In this document: positions 46,287 to 54,969 of the stretch, piece by piece
Position numbering within the stretch: position 1 is the first letter of the stretch
Layout: each line of letters opens with the position of its first letter
Assembly: GCF_003688625.1 (NCBI RefSeq)
Contig: NZ_RCWY01000001.1
Location: 558,001 to 622,000, forward strand
DNA from: Sphingomonas sp. PP-CE-3A-406
GTDB taxonomy: Bacteria; Pseudomonadota; Alphaproteobacteria; Sphingomonadales; Sphingomonadaceae
Direction of reading: 5' to 3'
Length of the DNA stretch: 64,000 bases
Notes under the pieces: model-generated
Seen by the model: the letters and a program-made list of their open reading frames with translations, nothing else
Told to the model about the DNA's origin: nothing
Database searches by the model: none
Made by a program: the position numbers and the translations under genes

Positions 46287-49200
46287 CTAGCTTTGCTCCG
46301 TGGGCCGATAGTGCGGCTTGTTTGCGACCAGCGTCTCGTCGTTCAGCACGATCAGCCGCGGGCCGGCCGTGTACAGCAAGGCTGCCTCGACCGACCGGCC
46401 GGGGAAGATCACGCTCAAGGCTTCGGCATAGGCTGCCATCTGCTTCAGATGGTATTCCGGCACATCGTCGAGGCTGCGCGGTGCGCGGCGGCCGGTCTTG
46501 AAGTCGACGACGCGGATGCGGTCGGGCTCGATCAGCAGGCGATCGACCGTCCCCGACACGACCATGCCGTTCGCGAGGGTCGCGGCGATCGGCGCTTCGG
46601 CCAGCGTATCCGCGCTGAAAAGCTCGGCAAAGCGCGGATCGTCGAGCACTGCGACCACGCTCTGCACGATCTCGGAGCGTGCGGCGGGATCGTCGACGCC
46701 GCCAGCCTTCGCCAGCCAGCGATCGGCTGCCGTCGCACGATCGGTGGCAGCAACCGCCGGCAGACGCTCGAACAGCGCATGGATCAACCGGCCCCGCTCC
46801 GCTGCGACGCGCATCGCCGGCGTCGGCGGTGGATCGGACACCGCGTCGTCACCCAGCGCAGACGGCGACAGCGGACGAGGCGGACGCGCTTCTTGCGGTG
46901 CGGGTTGATGCGCCCAGGCAGGAAGCTGCGCGTTAGCCGCAATCTCGACCGAAGCCGAAGCCTTGGCGATCACCGCAGGCTGAGGCTCGACCCCGGCGAA
47001 CGTCCGCGCGCCCTCGCCCACCGGTACCTCGAGCGCCGTCAGCGCACGATCGGACGCAGCGTACCAGCTGTTCTCGGGCGGCACGCCCTTCGCGCGCGGC
47101 CCGAGCGCACCGGCGATCACCAGCCGCTCTTCGGCGCGCGTGGCGGCGACGTAGAACAGCCGCCAATGCTCCTCCAGTTCGCGCTGCTCGGCGGCCGACA
47201 CGACGGCATCCAGCGGCCCGCCCCGCTCGCTCGACCGCGGCCGGAACACCGGGATCGGCGCGGCCCCCGGCTCGGGCGCCCATTTCAGGATCGAGCGTGG
47301 CGCCGCCGACGGATCCGCCGTCGCATCCGCGAGGATCACCAGCGGCGCCTGCAACCCCTTGGCGCCATGTGCGGTCATCACCCGGACCGCGTCGAGCGGC
47401 GCCGACGGATCGCGGACGATCTCGACATCGCCGCGGTCGAACCAGTCGAGGAAGCGCTGCAATGACGGCGTCGTCGTGCTCTCGAACGTCAGGGCGGCGT
47501 TGAGCAGTTCCTCGATCGGATCGCGCGCCTCGGTCCCCAACCGCCGAATCAATTTGCGCCGGCCATCGAGCGGCCCCGACAGTAGCTCCTCCAGAAACTG
47601 ATACGGCGTGGCGATATCGGCGCGCGCGAGCATCGCCAGCAAGGGCGCGAGCCGCGTGGCGGGTTGCGTGCGTTGCAGGTGCCGCCAGAGCGGCCCGGCC
47701 TCGCGCGGTGCGGCGGCCATCAATTCGTCCTGCGTCCAGCCGATCAGCGGCGACACGAGCAGCGCCGCGACGCTCAGATCGTCCTCCGGCTGCAACACGA
47801 AGCGAATCGTCGCGAGCAGATCCTGCACCGCGAGCGGCGCGTTCAGCCGCAGGCGATCTACGCCCGCAACCGGCACGCCCTCGGCGTAAAGCCGCGCGAC
47901 GATCAGCGAGGCGAGATCGCCGCGGCGCTTGACCAGGATCATGACGTCCTCGGGCCGCAACCGCCGCCCCTTGCTCTCCAGCATGAGCCCGGTGTCGGGG
48001 GCGAGCCAGCTTTTCACCGCGCGCGCGATATCGCTCGCGAGTTTACGGACCGCGTCGTCGACCCAGCCCTCTTCGTCGTCCTCGCTGCCGCCCGCCGACA
48101 CCGGTGGCCATAAGGTCACAGTGCCCGGCCCGGCGACCTCGCTTGCGTGACGCTCGACCTCGCCGGCAATACCCAGCCCCGGCTCGCCGATCGCATCGAT
48201 TGCTGCATCGACGAACTCCAGCACGGTGCGCGTCGAGCGGAAGGAGTGGCGGAGCGACAAGCGCGCCAACGGCAGCCCACGCTCCTCTTCGGGCCAGTCG
48301 TCGTCGCCCTCGGCCTCGCTCGAACGGCCGCCGAAATACTGCTCGGCGGCCTGGAAATTGAGCGGATCGGTGCCCTGGAACCCGAAGATCGCCTGCTTGT
48401 AATCGCCGACCGTGAACAGCGTCCGCGTCGACGGCGCATAGATGCCGCGGCCGACGAAGAACTCATCCGCCAGCGCACGCACGATCCGCCACTGGTGGCC
48501 GTTGGTATCCTGCGCCTCATCGATGAGCAGATGCTCGGTCGCCTGGTCGAGCTTGTAGCGGACCCACTCGCCGATCCCCGGCTGGTCGAGCAGCGCCACC
48601 GTCGTCGCGATCAGGTCGTCGAAATCGACCGCGCCCGCGCGTCGCTTGGCCAACGCATAGCCCCGCGCATAATCGCGCCCGACCTCCAGCCCGTCGGCGA
48701 GCAGGTCGCAATAGGTCGCGCGCTGCACCATCGACAGCACGTCGGTGCACGCCTCACCGAGATCGCGCGCGAGAATTTCGTAATCGGGCTCGGCATCGAT
48801 CAGTTTATTCGAGGCTTTGCGCTGCGTGCCCGTGCCGGTCAGCACGACGCTGGCGAGCTCGTCCAAGGTCGCCGCGCGATCCTCTGAGTCGAGCCACCGC
48901 TGCACGGTCGCCGCCGCGGCTTGCCCGGTGGCCGTCCCCCACGCGCGGTTCGCCGCGGCAATGCGCGCGATCGCGTCGAGGTCGAGCGCGTCGCACCACT
49001 CCGCGATTGCCTCGTCGATATCGCCGGAGGGCAGGCCGAGTTCACGTCGCAGCCAGGGCTGGATACCGACTGGGAGGGCCTCCAACGCGGGCAGCGCGCG
49101 GGCGCAGGCAAGCAAGAACGCCTCCGCCCCACCCTCGCCCATGCGAAGCGACAGTCGCCCGACGATCTCGACCGGGCGCTCGCGGCCTTCGCGCTCGGCG

Positions 49201-49718
49201 TCCGACAGCATCGACGCCAGCGCCTCGCGTGCGAGCCCCGCCTCTTCGCGCGCTTCCAGCGGTCGGAAGCCCGGCGTCAGCCCGGCCTCGACCGGGAATG
49301 CTGCCAGCAATCCCTGGCAGAAGCCGTGGATCGTCTGGATGCGGAGCCCCCCGCCCGGCGCATCGAGCACCTTGGCGAACAACGTGCGTGCACGGTCCTG
49401 CAGAGTCTGAACCGGGCTCTCGCCGAGCGCGATCAGGTCCGCCGCCAGCGCCGGCGCGGGCATGCGTACCCATGCCGCGAGCCTGCCGTTGATCCGCTGC
49501 GCCATCTCGGCCGCGCCTGCCTTGGTGAAGGTCAGGCACAGGATCGCGCCGGGATCGACGCCGCGCAGCAGCAGTCGGAACACGCGGGCTGCCAGCACCT
49601 GAGTCTTGCCGGTACCCGCCGACGCCGATAGCCAGACGTGCGAGGCGGGGTTGCTCGCATCGGCCTGCGCGCCCCTTAAGCGGGGCAGCGTGGCGAGCGC
49701 GTCACCGCTCACGACCAT
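46287..49718 (-). CDS. addA: Double-strand-break repair helicase/nuclease AddA
   Basis: 1143 aa UvrD-like helicase with a C-terminal nuclease. Walker A is in SASAGTGKTQVLAARV near residue 33, motif II is DEAQDTNGHQW, and motif VI is YVAATRAEERL near residue 870. The nuclease motif VVDFKTGRRA lies near the C terminus. With AddB it resects DNA ends for RecA in alphaproteobacteria (RecBCD equivalent). It overlaps addB by 17 bases and continues the divL-tsaE-amgK-murU-addB line. Confidence 0.95.
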   Translation of the reverse strand: MVVSGDALATLPRLRGAQADASNPASHVWLSASAGTGKTQVLAARVFRLLLRGVDPGAILCLTFTKAGAAEMAQRINGRLAAWVRMPAPALAADLIALGESPVQTLQDRARTLFAKVLDAPGGGLRIQTIHGFCQGLLAAFPVEAGLTPGFRPLEAREEAGLAREALASMLSDAEREGRERPVEIVGRLSLRMGEGGAEAFLLACARALPALEALPVGIQPWLRRELGLPSGDIDEAIAEWCDALDLDAIARIAAANRAWGTATGQAAAATVQRWLDSEDRAATLDELASVVLTGTGTQRKASNKLIDAEPDYEILARDLGEACTDVLSMVQRATYCDLLADGLEVGRDYARGYALAKRRAGAVDFDDLIATTVALLDQPGIGEWVRYKLDQATEHLLIDEAQDTNGHQWRIVRALADEFFVGRGIYAPSTRTLFTVGDYKQAIFGFQGTDPLNFQAAEQYFGGRSSEAEGDDDWPEEERGLPLARLSLRHSFRSTRTVLEFVDAAIDAIGEPGLGIAGEVERHASEVAGPGTVTLWPPVSAGGSEDDEEGWVDDAVRKLASDIARAVKSWLAPDTGLMLESKGRRLRPEDVMILVKRRGDLASLIVARLYAEGVPVAGVDRLRLNAPLAVQDLLATIRFVLQPEDDLSVAALLVSPLIGWTQDELMAAAPREAGPLWRHLQRTQPATRLAPLLAMLARADIATPYQFLEELLSGPLDGRRKLIRRLGTEARDPIEELLNAALTFESTTTPSLQRFLDWFDRGDVEIVRDPSAPLDAVRVMTAHGAKGLQAPLVILADATADPSAAPRSILKWAPEPGAAPIPVFRPRSSERGGPLDAVVSAAEQRELEEHWRLFYVAATRAEERLVIAGALGPRAKGVPPENSWYAASDRALTALEVPVGEGARTFAGVEPQPAVIAKASASVEIAANAQLPAWAHQPAPQEARPPRPLSPSALGDDAVSDPPPTPAMRVAAERGRLIHALFERLPAVAATDRATAADRWLAKAGGVDDPAARSEIVQSVVAVLDDPRFAELFSADTLAEAPIAATLANGMVVSGTVDRLLIEPDRIRVVDFKTGRRAPRSLDDVPEYHLKQMAAYAEALSVIFPGRSVEAALLYTAGPRLIVLNDETLVANKPHYRPTEQS

Positions 49719-52680
49719 ACCATTCGTCGCGTCGCATCAGCTGGTCATACTCGGCATAGGGGGCGTATTCGGGGACGAGTTTCGCGGTGAACGCGGCGCT
49801 GCCGGTCAGCCATTCGCCGACGACTTCGGTGAAGTTGTGCGCGGCGATTGCCGTGAACTCGGCGGTCGGTATCTTGTCGCGCTTGCCCTCGGCATCGACC
49901 GGGCTCTCGATATAGCCGAACGCGTCGCGCTTCTTGCCGAGCGACCAATATTCGAACGCGCCCGCAGTACCGCGCACGTCCTCGAACCCGCCGCGTTCGG
50001 CGATCAGGCCGAGCAGGCCGAGTTGCAGGCTGTACCCGGCGCGCACCGCGGTCGGGGACGGTGGCTTGCCGGTCTTGTAGTCGATGATCGCGAGACGTCC
50101 GTCGGGCAGCGTGTCGATCCGGTCGTAGCGTCCCGACAAGGTCACGCCGGCGATCTCGATCTTGCCCTTGCCCTCGGCGCTGGCGACGGTGCGCCCGTCC
50201 TCACCCTGCGCGACGATCGCGCCCGCGATCCAGTCGATCGCCTCGAGCAGCCGCGGCTGCCAGAGCGCGCGCATCATCGGATGCGTCCGCTCGTCGTCGA
50301 GCATCGCCTTCGCGCGCTGTCGCAGCGTGTCGACGGTGCAGTTGTCCTGCTTCCACCATTGCTCGAGGATGTCGTGCACCGCGGTCCCGCGCCATGCTGC
50401 ACTTGGATCGGCATCGACCGGATCGAGCGGCATCAGCCCGAGCACGCGGCGGGCGTAGAAGGCGTAGGGGTCTGCCTTGAGGCGATCGACCTCGGTGACG
50501 GAAATGGCCTTCGGACGCAGCAGCGCGGGCGGCGAAGGCGCGGGACGGTCGGCGGGGAGATGCTCGCCCGGATCGTCTAGCGCTCGCGTCCAGCCTTCAA
50601 GCGCGGTGGCGCGCTCGAACCGGTCGCCGGCAAGCGCCTGCAACCGCAACCATAAGCGCGACGCCAGCGCGGGCGACTTCGCATCCCTCCGCGCACGGGT
50701 GACGACCGCGCGAGGAGCGCCAAGCGCCTGCGCGAAATCATGCGCCGCGGTACCGACACGTCGCTCCAGACCCGGCAGGCCAAGCTCCATGCGGATGCGG
50801 GGCGCGAGCCACGGGTCAGGCGCAGGACGACCCGGCCAGACGCCTTCGTTCAGGCCGCCGAGCACCATGACGTCGGCGGTCTGCAACCGCGCTTCGATCA
50901 GGCCGTAGATCGCCAGCCGTGGGTGGCCGCCCGGCGCTGGCCGGACCGCGACCTCGTCGAGCAACGTCCGTAACAGTTGCGGCAGTTCGCGTGGATCGAT
51001 CCGCGGCGGCCCGGCGGGGGCTTCGGCTTCCAGATTGGCAAGGAACTCCGCCGCGGCACGCCCTGCGAGACCAGACCAGAGATTGTCGCCGCACAAGGTC
51101 TGCGCCGTCTCGCGCAGGCAGGCGAGCACCGACGCCAAGGGCTGCGGCCCCTGGTCGAACGCGTTCGCCAGCGGCGTCAGCAACGGCTGGACGTCTGCCC
51201 ACCATGTCGCTGCCGTGCCCTTGCGCTCCTCCAGATGTCCGGCGATCCCGTCGAGCCCCGCTGCCGGCCGTGGTCCGCGCAACCGCCGGTCGAGCGCACG
51301 CGCACCGTCTAGCCATTCAAGGCGTATGGAGCGTTCGGAGGGCTTGTCGCCCGCCCGGACAAGCGGGTGCTTCAGCAACGCCAGTAATGCGAGCGGCGAG
51401 AAGCGCTGCGCCGCCGCTTCGGCCAGCGCGAGCAGCAACGTCCCCGGCGGCAGGATCGACAAGGGCCGCCCCGCGCTGTCGTCGATGCCGATGCCCCAGC
51501 GCCCGAGATGCGCTGCCACTCGCCGCGCCAATGCACGATCCGGCGTGACCAGCGCGGCGGTCCGCTCCGGCACTTCCAAAGCCTCGCGCAGGACCAGCGC
51601 AATCGCTTGCGCTTCCTCTGCTGGCGTTGCGAGTTCGGCGGCGGTCACGCCCTTCAAGCGGCGACCCTCCGCTGCGATCTGCGTCCACTTGCCGGTGAAA
51701 TCCGCGGGCGCCAACGCGTTGGCGATCGCGCGGCCGCGTGCGGCGTCGGCGTCATGTCCGCCACCTTCACGCCATGTCTGCACCTCGCCGCGCGCGATAC
51801 CCATGCGCAGGAGCATCAGTTTCGCGTCGAACTGCGGATGGGTTTCGATCGAACGACGCGTGAGCCCGGTCACCGGGTTCGGATCGTGCGGACCGAGCGC
51901 GTCCCACTCCTCGTCGGGCAGCGCGAGGTCGAGGCCGGCGAACACCACCATGCCCTGCGGCATGTCGGCGATGCAGCGGAGCAGGCGCGCGACCGCTGGC
52001 GCGGAATCGGTCACGCCCGCCGCGCAGACGATCCCGGCGGGTGGCGCATTCCGCCAGCGCTGGGCGAGCCCGTCGAGCAACGCCGAGCGCCGCGTCGCTT
52101 CATCGATCCGCTCCAGCCGCGCGAGTTCGCCCGGCCAGCGTTGCAGGACGATCTCGAACGTCGCCAGCGCGCGCAGCCAATGCTCGGTCAGTTCGGGGCC
52201 AAGCTCGATATCGCGCAGCTTGGTCGGCGGCACTTCCTCGACCAGCAACTGATCGAGCGTCCGCGCGAGTTCGCCCGCGAGGCGCACCGCTTCGGCGGCA
52301 TCGACCGGATGGCCTTCGCGCGCGCGCTCCTCTGACACCAGTCGGGCTAGGATCATCCGCCGCTGATAGGGCGGTACCGCGGGCAGCGGCGGATCGATGT
52401 CGTCCGCCGGATCGAGTGCGGCGCCAACCGCTTCGCCCATCTCCGGATCGCCCAACGCCACAAGCCGCGGGAGGACGAGGCCACCAGCGCTGGCACGAAC
52501 GAACGCTTCGGTGACGGCCTTCACCGCGCGGTTGTTCGGCAGCACGACGAGCGCGCGGGCGAGTGCGAGCGGATCGCGCCCCGCCCGCCGGGTCAGTCCG
52601 GCGACCAGCGCATCGGCGAACGCCCGGTGCGCGGGGATCGTGTAGAGCGTCGGGCGATCCGCCGTGGCGACGTCAGCCAT
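49702..52680 (-). CDS. addB: Double-strand-break repair protein AddB
   Basis: 992 aa. The N-terminal helicase-like half carries no good Walker A (LVVLPNNRAVKAVTEAF instead of GKT), as in the alphaproteobacterial AddB type. The C-terminal PD-(D/E)XK nuclease has GRYDRIDTLPDGRLAIIDYKTGKPP. It partners AddA. The start overlaps the murU stop region by 8 bases, and its end overlaps addA by 17 bases, so expression is tightly coupled. Confidence 0.93.
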   Translation of the reverse strand: MADVATADRPTLYTIPAHRAFADALVAGLTRRAGRDPLALARALVVLPNNRAVKAVTEAFVRASAGGLVLPRLVALGDPEMGEAVGAALDPADDIDPPLPAVPPYQRRMILARLVSEERAREGHPVDAAEAVRLAGELARTLDQLLVEEVPPTKLRDIELGPELTEHWLRALATFEIVLQRWPGELARLERIDEATRRSALLDGLAQRWRNAPPAGIVCAAGVTDSAPAVARLLRCIADMPQGMVVFAGLDLALPDEEWDALGPHDPNPVTGLTRRSIETHPQFDAKLMLLRMGIARGEVQTWREGGGHDADAARGRAIANALAPADFTGKWTQIAAEGRRLKGVTAAELATPAEEAQAIALVLREALEVPERTAALVTPDRALARRVAAHLGRWGIGIDDSAGRPLSILPPGTLLLALAEAAAQRFSPLALLALLKHPLVRAGDKPSERSIRLEWLDGARALDRRLRGPRPAAGLDGIAGHLEERKGTAATWWADVQPLLTPLANAFDQGPQPLASVLACLRETAQTLCGDNLWSGLAGRAAAEFLANLEAEAPAGPPRIDPRELPQLLRTLLDEVAVRPAPGGHPRLAIYGLIEARLQTADVMVLGGLNEGVWPGRPAPDPWLAPRIRMELGLPGLERRVGTAAHDFAQALGAPRAVVTRARRDAKSPALASRLWLRLQALAGDRFERATALEGWTRALDDPGEHLPADRPAPSPPALLRPKAISVTEVDRLKADPYAFYARRVLGLMPLDPVDADPSAAWRGTAVHDILEQWWKQDNCTVDTLRQRAKAMLDDERTHPMMRALWQPRLLEAIDWIAGAIVAQGEDGRTVASAEGKGKIEIAGVTLSGRYDRIDTLPDGRLAIIDYKTGKPPSPTAVRAGYSLQLGLLGLIAERGGFEDVRGTAGAFEYWSLGKKRDAFGYIESPVDAEGKRDKIPTAEFTAIAAHNFTEVVGEWLTGSAAFTAKLVPEYAPYAEYDQLMRRDEWYGRER

Positions 52681-53428
52681 CCGCGAGGATCGCCTCGGTC
52701 TTCGGGATCGCGGCCGGCGTGCCGACGTCGAACCACAAGCCCTGATGGACCTGACCGTAGGCGCGGCCGGCGGCGATCGCGCGGTCCCAGAAGATGTTGG
52801 TCGAGAACGGCCCCTCCGGCCAGTCGGCGATCAATCGCGGGTGAAGAATTTGGATGCCGGTATAGGCGAACGGTGCGACTCGGCCGGGCTTGCGGCGGCC
52901 GGCGATCCGCCCGTCGCTGCCGAGATAGAAATCGCCCATGCCGCCGTGGTTGTTGGCGCGCGCGAGCGGCACCATCAGCAACAGCGCGTCCATCGTCGCA
53001 TCGTCCCAGCGCGACGCGAGCAGCCGGATCGCATCGACCGGTCCGTCGATCCACAGATTGTCGCTGTTGACGACCAGCACCGGCGCATCGCCAAGCAGGC
53101 CACGCGCCTGAACGAGGCCACCACCCGTCTCCATCAGCATCTTGCGCTCGTCGGAGATCACCACGTCGATCCCCACGAACCGGTCGGTGACGTGCGCCTC
53201 CAGCGTGTCCGCGAGATAGTGGACATTGACCACCGCGCGCTTGATACCGGCGGCCTGGAGCCGTTCGAAGACGTGGTCGATCAACGGCTTGCCCGCGACC
53301 TTGACCAGCGGCTTGGGTCGCGTCGCGGTCAGCGGACGCATCCGCTTGCCGAGGCCGGCTGCCATCACCATCGCCGTTTCGGGGACAACGCCACGCGGTG
53401 TCGGCCGGATCGTCTGCTGGCGGGTCAT
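52673..53428 (-). CDS. murU: N-acetylmuramate-1-phosphate uridylyltransferase, MurU-like
   Basis: 251 aa nucleotidyltransferase. The signature VMAAGLGKRMRPLTATRPKP is at the N terminus, VNSDNLWID is the metal Asp region, and LMETGGGL is typical of sugar-nucleotide enzymes. The adjacent kinase and the known AmgK-MurU pairing suggest it makes UDP-MurNAc from MurNAc-1-phosphate, bypassing the fosfomycin-sensitive MurA step in peptidoglycan recycling. Start at 53428; the 4-base overlap with the kinase supports it. A glucose- or mannose-1-phosphate enzyme is the alternative if the context misleads. Confidence 0.85.
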   Translation of the reverse strand: MTRQQTIRPTPRGVVPETAMVMAAGLGKRMRPLTATRPKPLVKVAGKPLIDHVFERLQAAGIKRAVVNVHYLADTLEAHVTDRFVGIDVVISDERKMLMETGGGLVQARGLLGDAPVLVVNSDNLWIDGPVDAIRLLASRWDDATMDALLLMVPLARANNHGGMGDFYLGSDGRIAGRRKPGRVAPFAYTGIQILHPRLIADWPEGPFSTNIFWDRAIAAGRAYGQVHQGLWFDVGTPAAIPKTEAILADG

Positions 53429-54414
53429 GCCGCGATGGCCAGCGGATCGCCGCGTCGATCGGCGGGGACGTTCGCCGCGAACCATGCCGCCACCGGGGCA
53501 AGCACCGGTTGTGCCAGATCGCGCTCCAGATAGCGCCACACCCGCGGGCACATCGTCGGATAATGCGGCTTCCCGTCGCGCTGCCAAAGCCGCGTGAAAA
53601 TGCCGAGGATCTTGGCATTCCGTTGCGCGCCAAGCACGTGATACGCGTTCATGAAGTCGTTCCCTGCATCGGCCACCGCATCGGACGCCGTCCGGTAGCG
53701 CGCGAGCATCGCCGCCTCGACCGCCGGATCGACGTCGCGCCGCGCATCCTGCAACAGCGACACCAGATCATAGGCCGGATGCCCCGCCAAGGCGTCCTGA
53801 AAATCGAGCAGTCCGAGCGACCGCTCAGACCCCACCAGCATCAGGTTTTCGGCATGATAATCGCGCAACACCGTCACCGGCGCCAAGGCTATGGCGTGAT
53901 CGAATACCGCATCCCATGCCGCATCCCAGCCCGCCAGATCGGGTTCGATGCCGACCGCCGGGCAGTACCATTCGACGAACAGCGCCGCCTCGCGCTTCAG
54001 CACCGCACGATCATAGGGGGGCACGGGTCCGGCAGGATGCGTGCGCAACCGGACCAGCAGATCGATCGCCGGTGCATAAAGCGACAGCTCGTCGTCGGGC
54101 GCGGCATCGACCGCCTCGCGCAGCCGATCGTCGCCGAAATCCTCCAGCAGGACGAGGCCCTGATCGAGATCGCTCGCGAGGATCTCAGGTGCCGCGAACC
54201 CGTGATCGACCAACCACCGCGCGATCGCGATGAACGGCCGCGGATCCTCGTGCGGCGGCGGCGCGTCCATCAGGATCGCCTGGCGCCCTGCTTCAATCGC
54301 GCGGAAATAGCGGCGGAACGACGCATCGCCCGCGACCGGGAGGATCTGCGCCCCACCCCAGCCATGAGCGTCGAGAAAAGCGGCGGCGCCGGGCGGCGGG
54401 GTCATGTCGGCCAT
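53425..54414 (-). CDS. amgK: N-acetylmuramate/N-acetylglucosamine kinase, AmgK-like
   Basis: 329 aa of the aminoglycoside-phosphotransferase fold. RDYHAENLMLVG (catalytic-loop His/Asp) and GLLDFQDALAGHPAYDLVSLLQDARRD (metal Asp) are present. VAGDASFRRYFRA is near the N terminus. AmgK phosphorylates MurNAc at the anomeric position for MurU. GGAGG five bases before the ATG at 54414 sets the start. It overlaps tsaE by 13 bases and murU by 4 bases. Confidence 0.87.
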   Translation of the reverse strand: MADMTPPPGAAAFLDAHGWGGAQILPVAGDASFRRYFRAIEAGRQAILMDAPPPHEDPRPFIAIARWLVDHGFAAPEILASDLDQGLVLLEDFGDDRLREAVDAAPDDELSLYAPAIDLLVRLRTHPAGPVPPYDRAVLKREAALFVEWYCPAVGIEPDLAGWDAAWDAVFDHAIALAPVTVLRDYHAENLMLVGSERSLGLLDFQDALAGHPAYDLVSLLQDARRDVDPAVEAAMLARYRTASDAVADAGNDFMNAYHVLGAQRNAKILGIFTRLWQRDGKPHYPTMCPRVWRYLERDLAQPVLAPVAAWFAANVPADRRGDPLAIAA

Positions 54415-54851
54415 CGCGACCTCCAAGCTTCCGGGGCTCCCACTGTCAAGCTGCGCGTGCCGTCCGGCTCGATCGTCAGGCTCAAGCGAAGAGCATCCGG
54501 CCAGTGATCGGGCCCTGCGCGCTCCGGCCATTCGACCAGCAGCAGCGAATCATAGCGCGCGTCGTCGAGCGCGAGTTCCTCGATCTCGGCGGGGTCGTCG
54601 ATCCGGTAGAGGTCGACATGGAGCACGGGGAAGCGCACTTCGGGTGGCTCGTAGGGCTGGACGATCGCGAAACTGGGCGACGGCGCTTCGCCGGCGAGCC
54701 CGAGTGCGGCGAGTAGTCCGCGGGCGACGCTGGTCTTGCCGGCGCCGAGCGTGCCCACAAGCGTGATGACGTCGCCGGGTCGGACCAGATCGGCAAGCAT
54801 AGCCCCGAACGCTTCGGTAGCTTGCGGGTCGGGTAGTCGGATCACGCGCAC
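54402..54851 (-). CDS. tsaE: tRNA threonylcarbamoyladenosine biosynthesis ATPase TsaE
   Basis: 149 aa P-loop ATPase of the t6A37 modification complex with TsaB and TsaD. Walker A VGTLGAGKTSVARGL is near residue 35, HVDLYRI follows, and LLLVEWPER is the C-terminal signature. It is a little shorter than some homologues but complete. A REP-like repeat separates it from divL, so its own promoter may lie there. Confidence 0.94.
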   Translation of the reverse strand: MRVIRLPDPQATEAFGAMLADLVRPGDVITLVGTLGAGKTSVARGLLAALGLAGEAPSPSFAIVQPYEPPEVRFPVLHVDLYRIDDPAEIEELALDDARYDSLLLVEWPERAGPDHWPDALRLSLTIEPDGTRSLTVGAPEAWRSRWPT

Positions 54852-54957
54852 GAGCCCTCTCCCCTCCGGGGAGAGGGTTGGGTGAGGGGCTGTTCCGGGC
54901 GACGCACTGCTTGGCTGCCCCTCACCCCAACCCTCTCCCCGGAGGGGAGACGGAGTA
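54852..54957. repeat. REP-like repeat, family CTCTCCCC/GGGGAGAG, copy C
   Basis: Almost the reverse complement of 35765-35870, including the central CGCACTGCTTGGCTG segment, with only a few changes over ~105 bases. It lies between divL and tsaE. Near-identity of two copies nearly 19 kb apart suggests recent spread or gene conversion. Confidence 0.88.
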
Positions 54958-54969
54958 GATTCAAAACGA

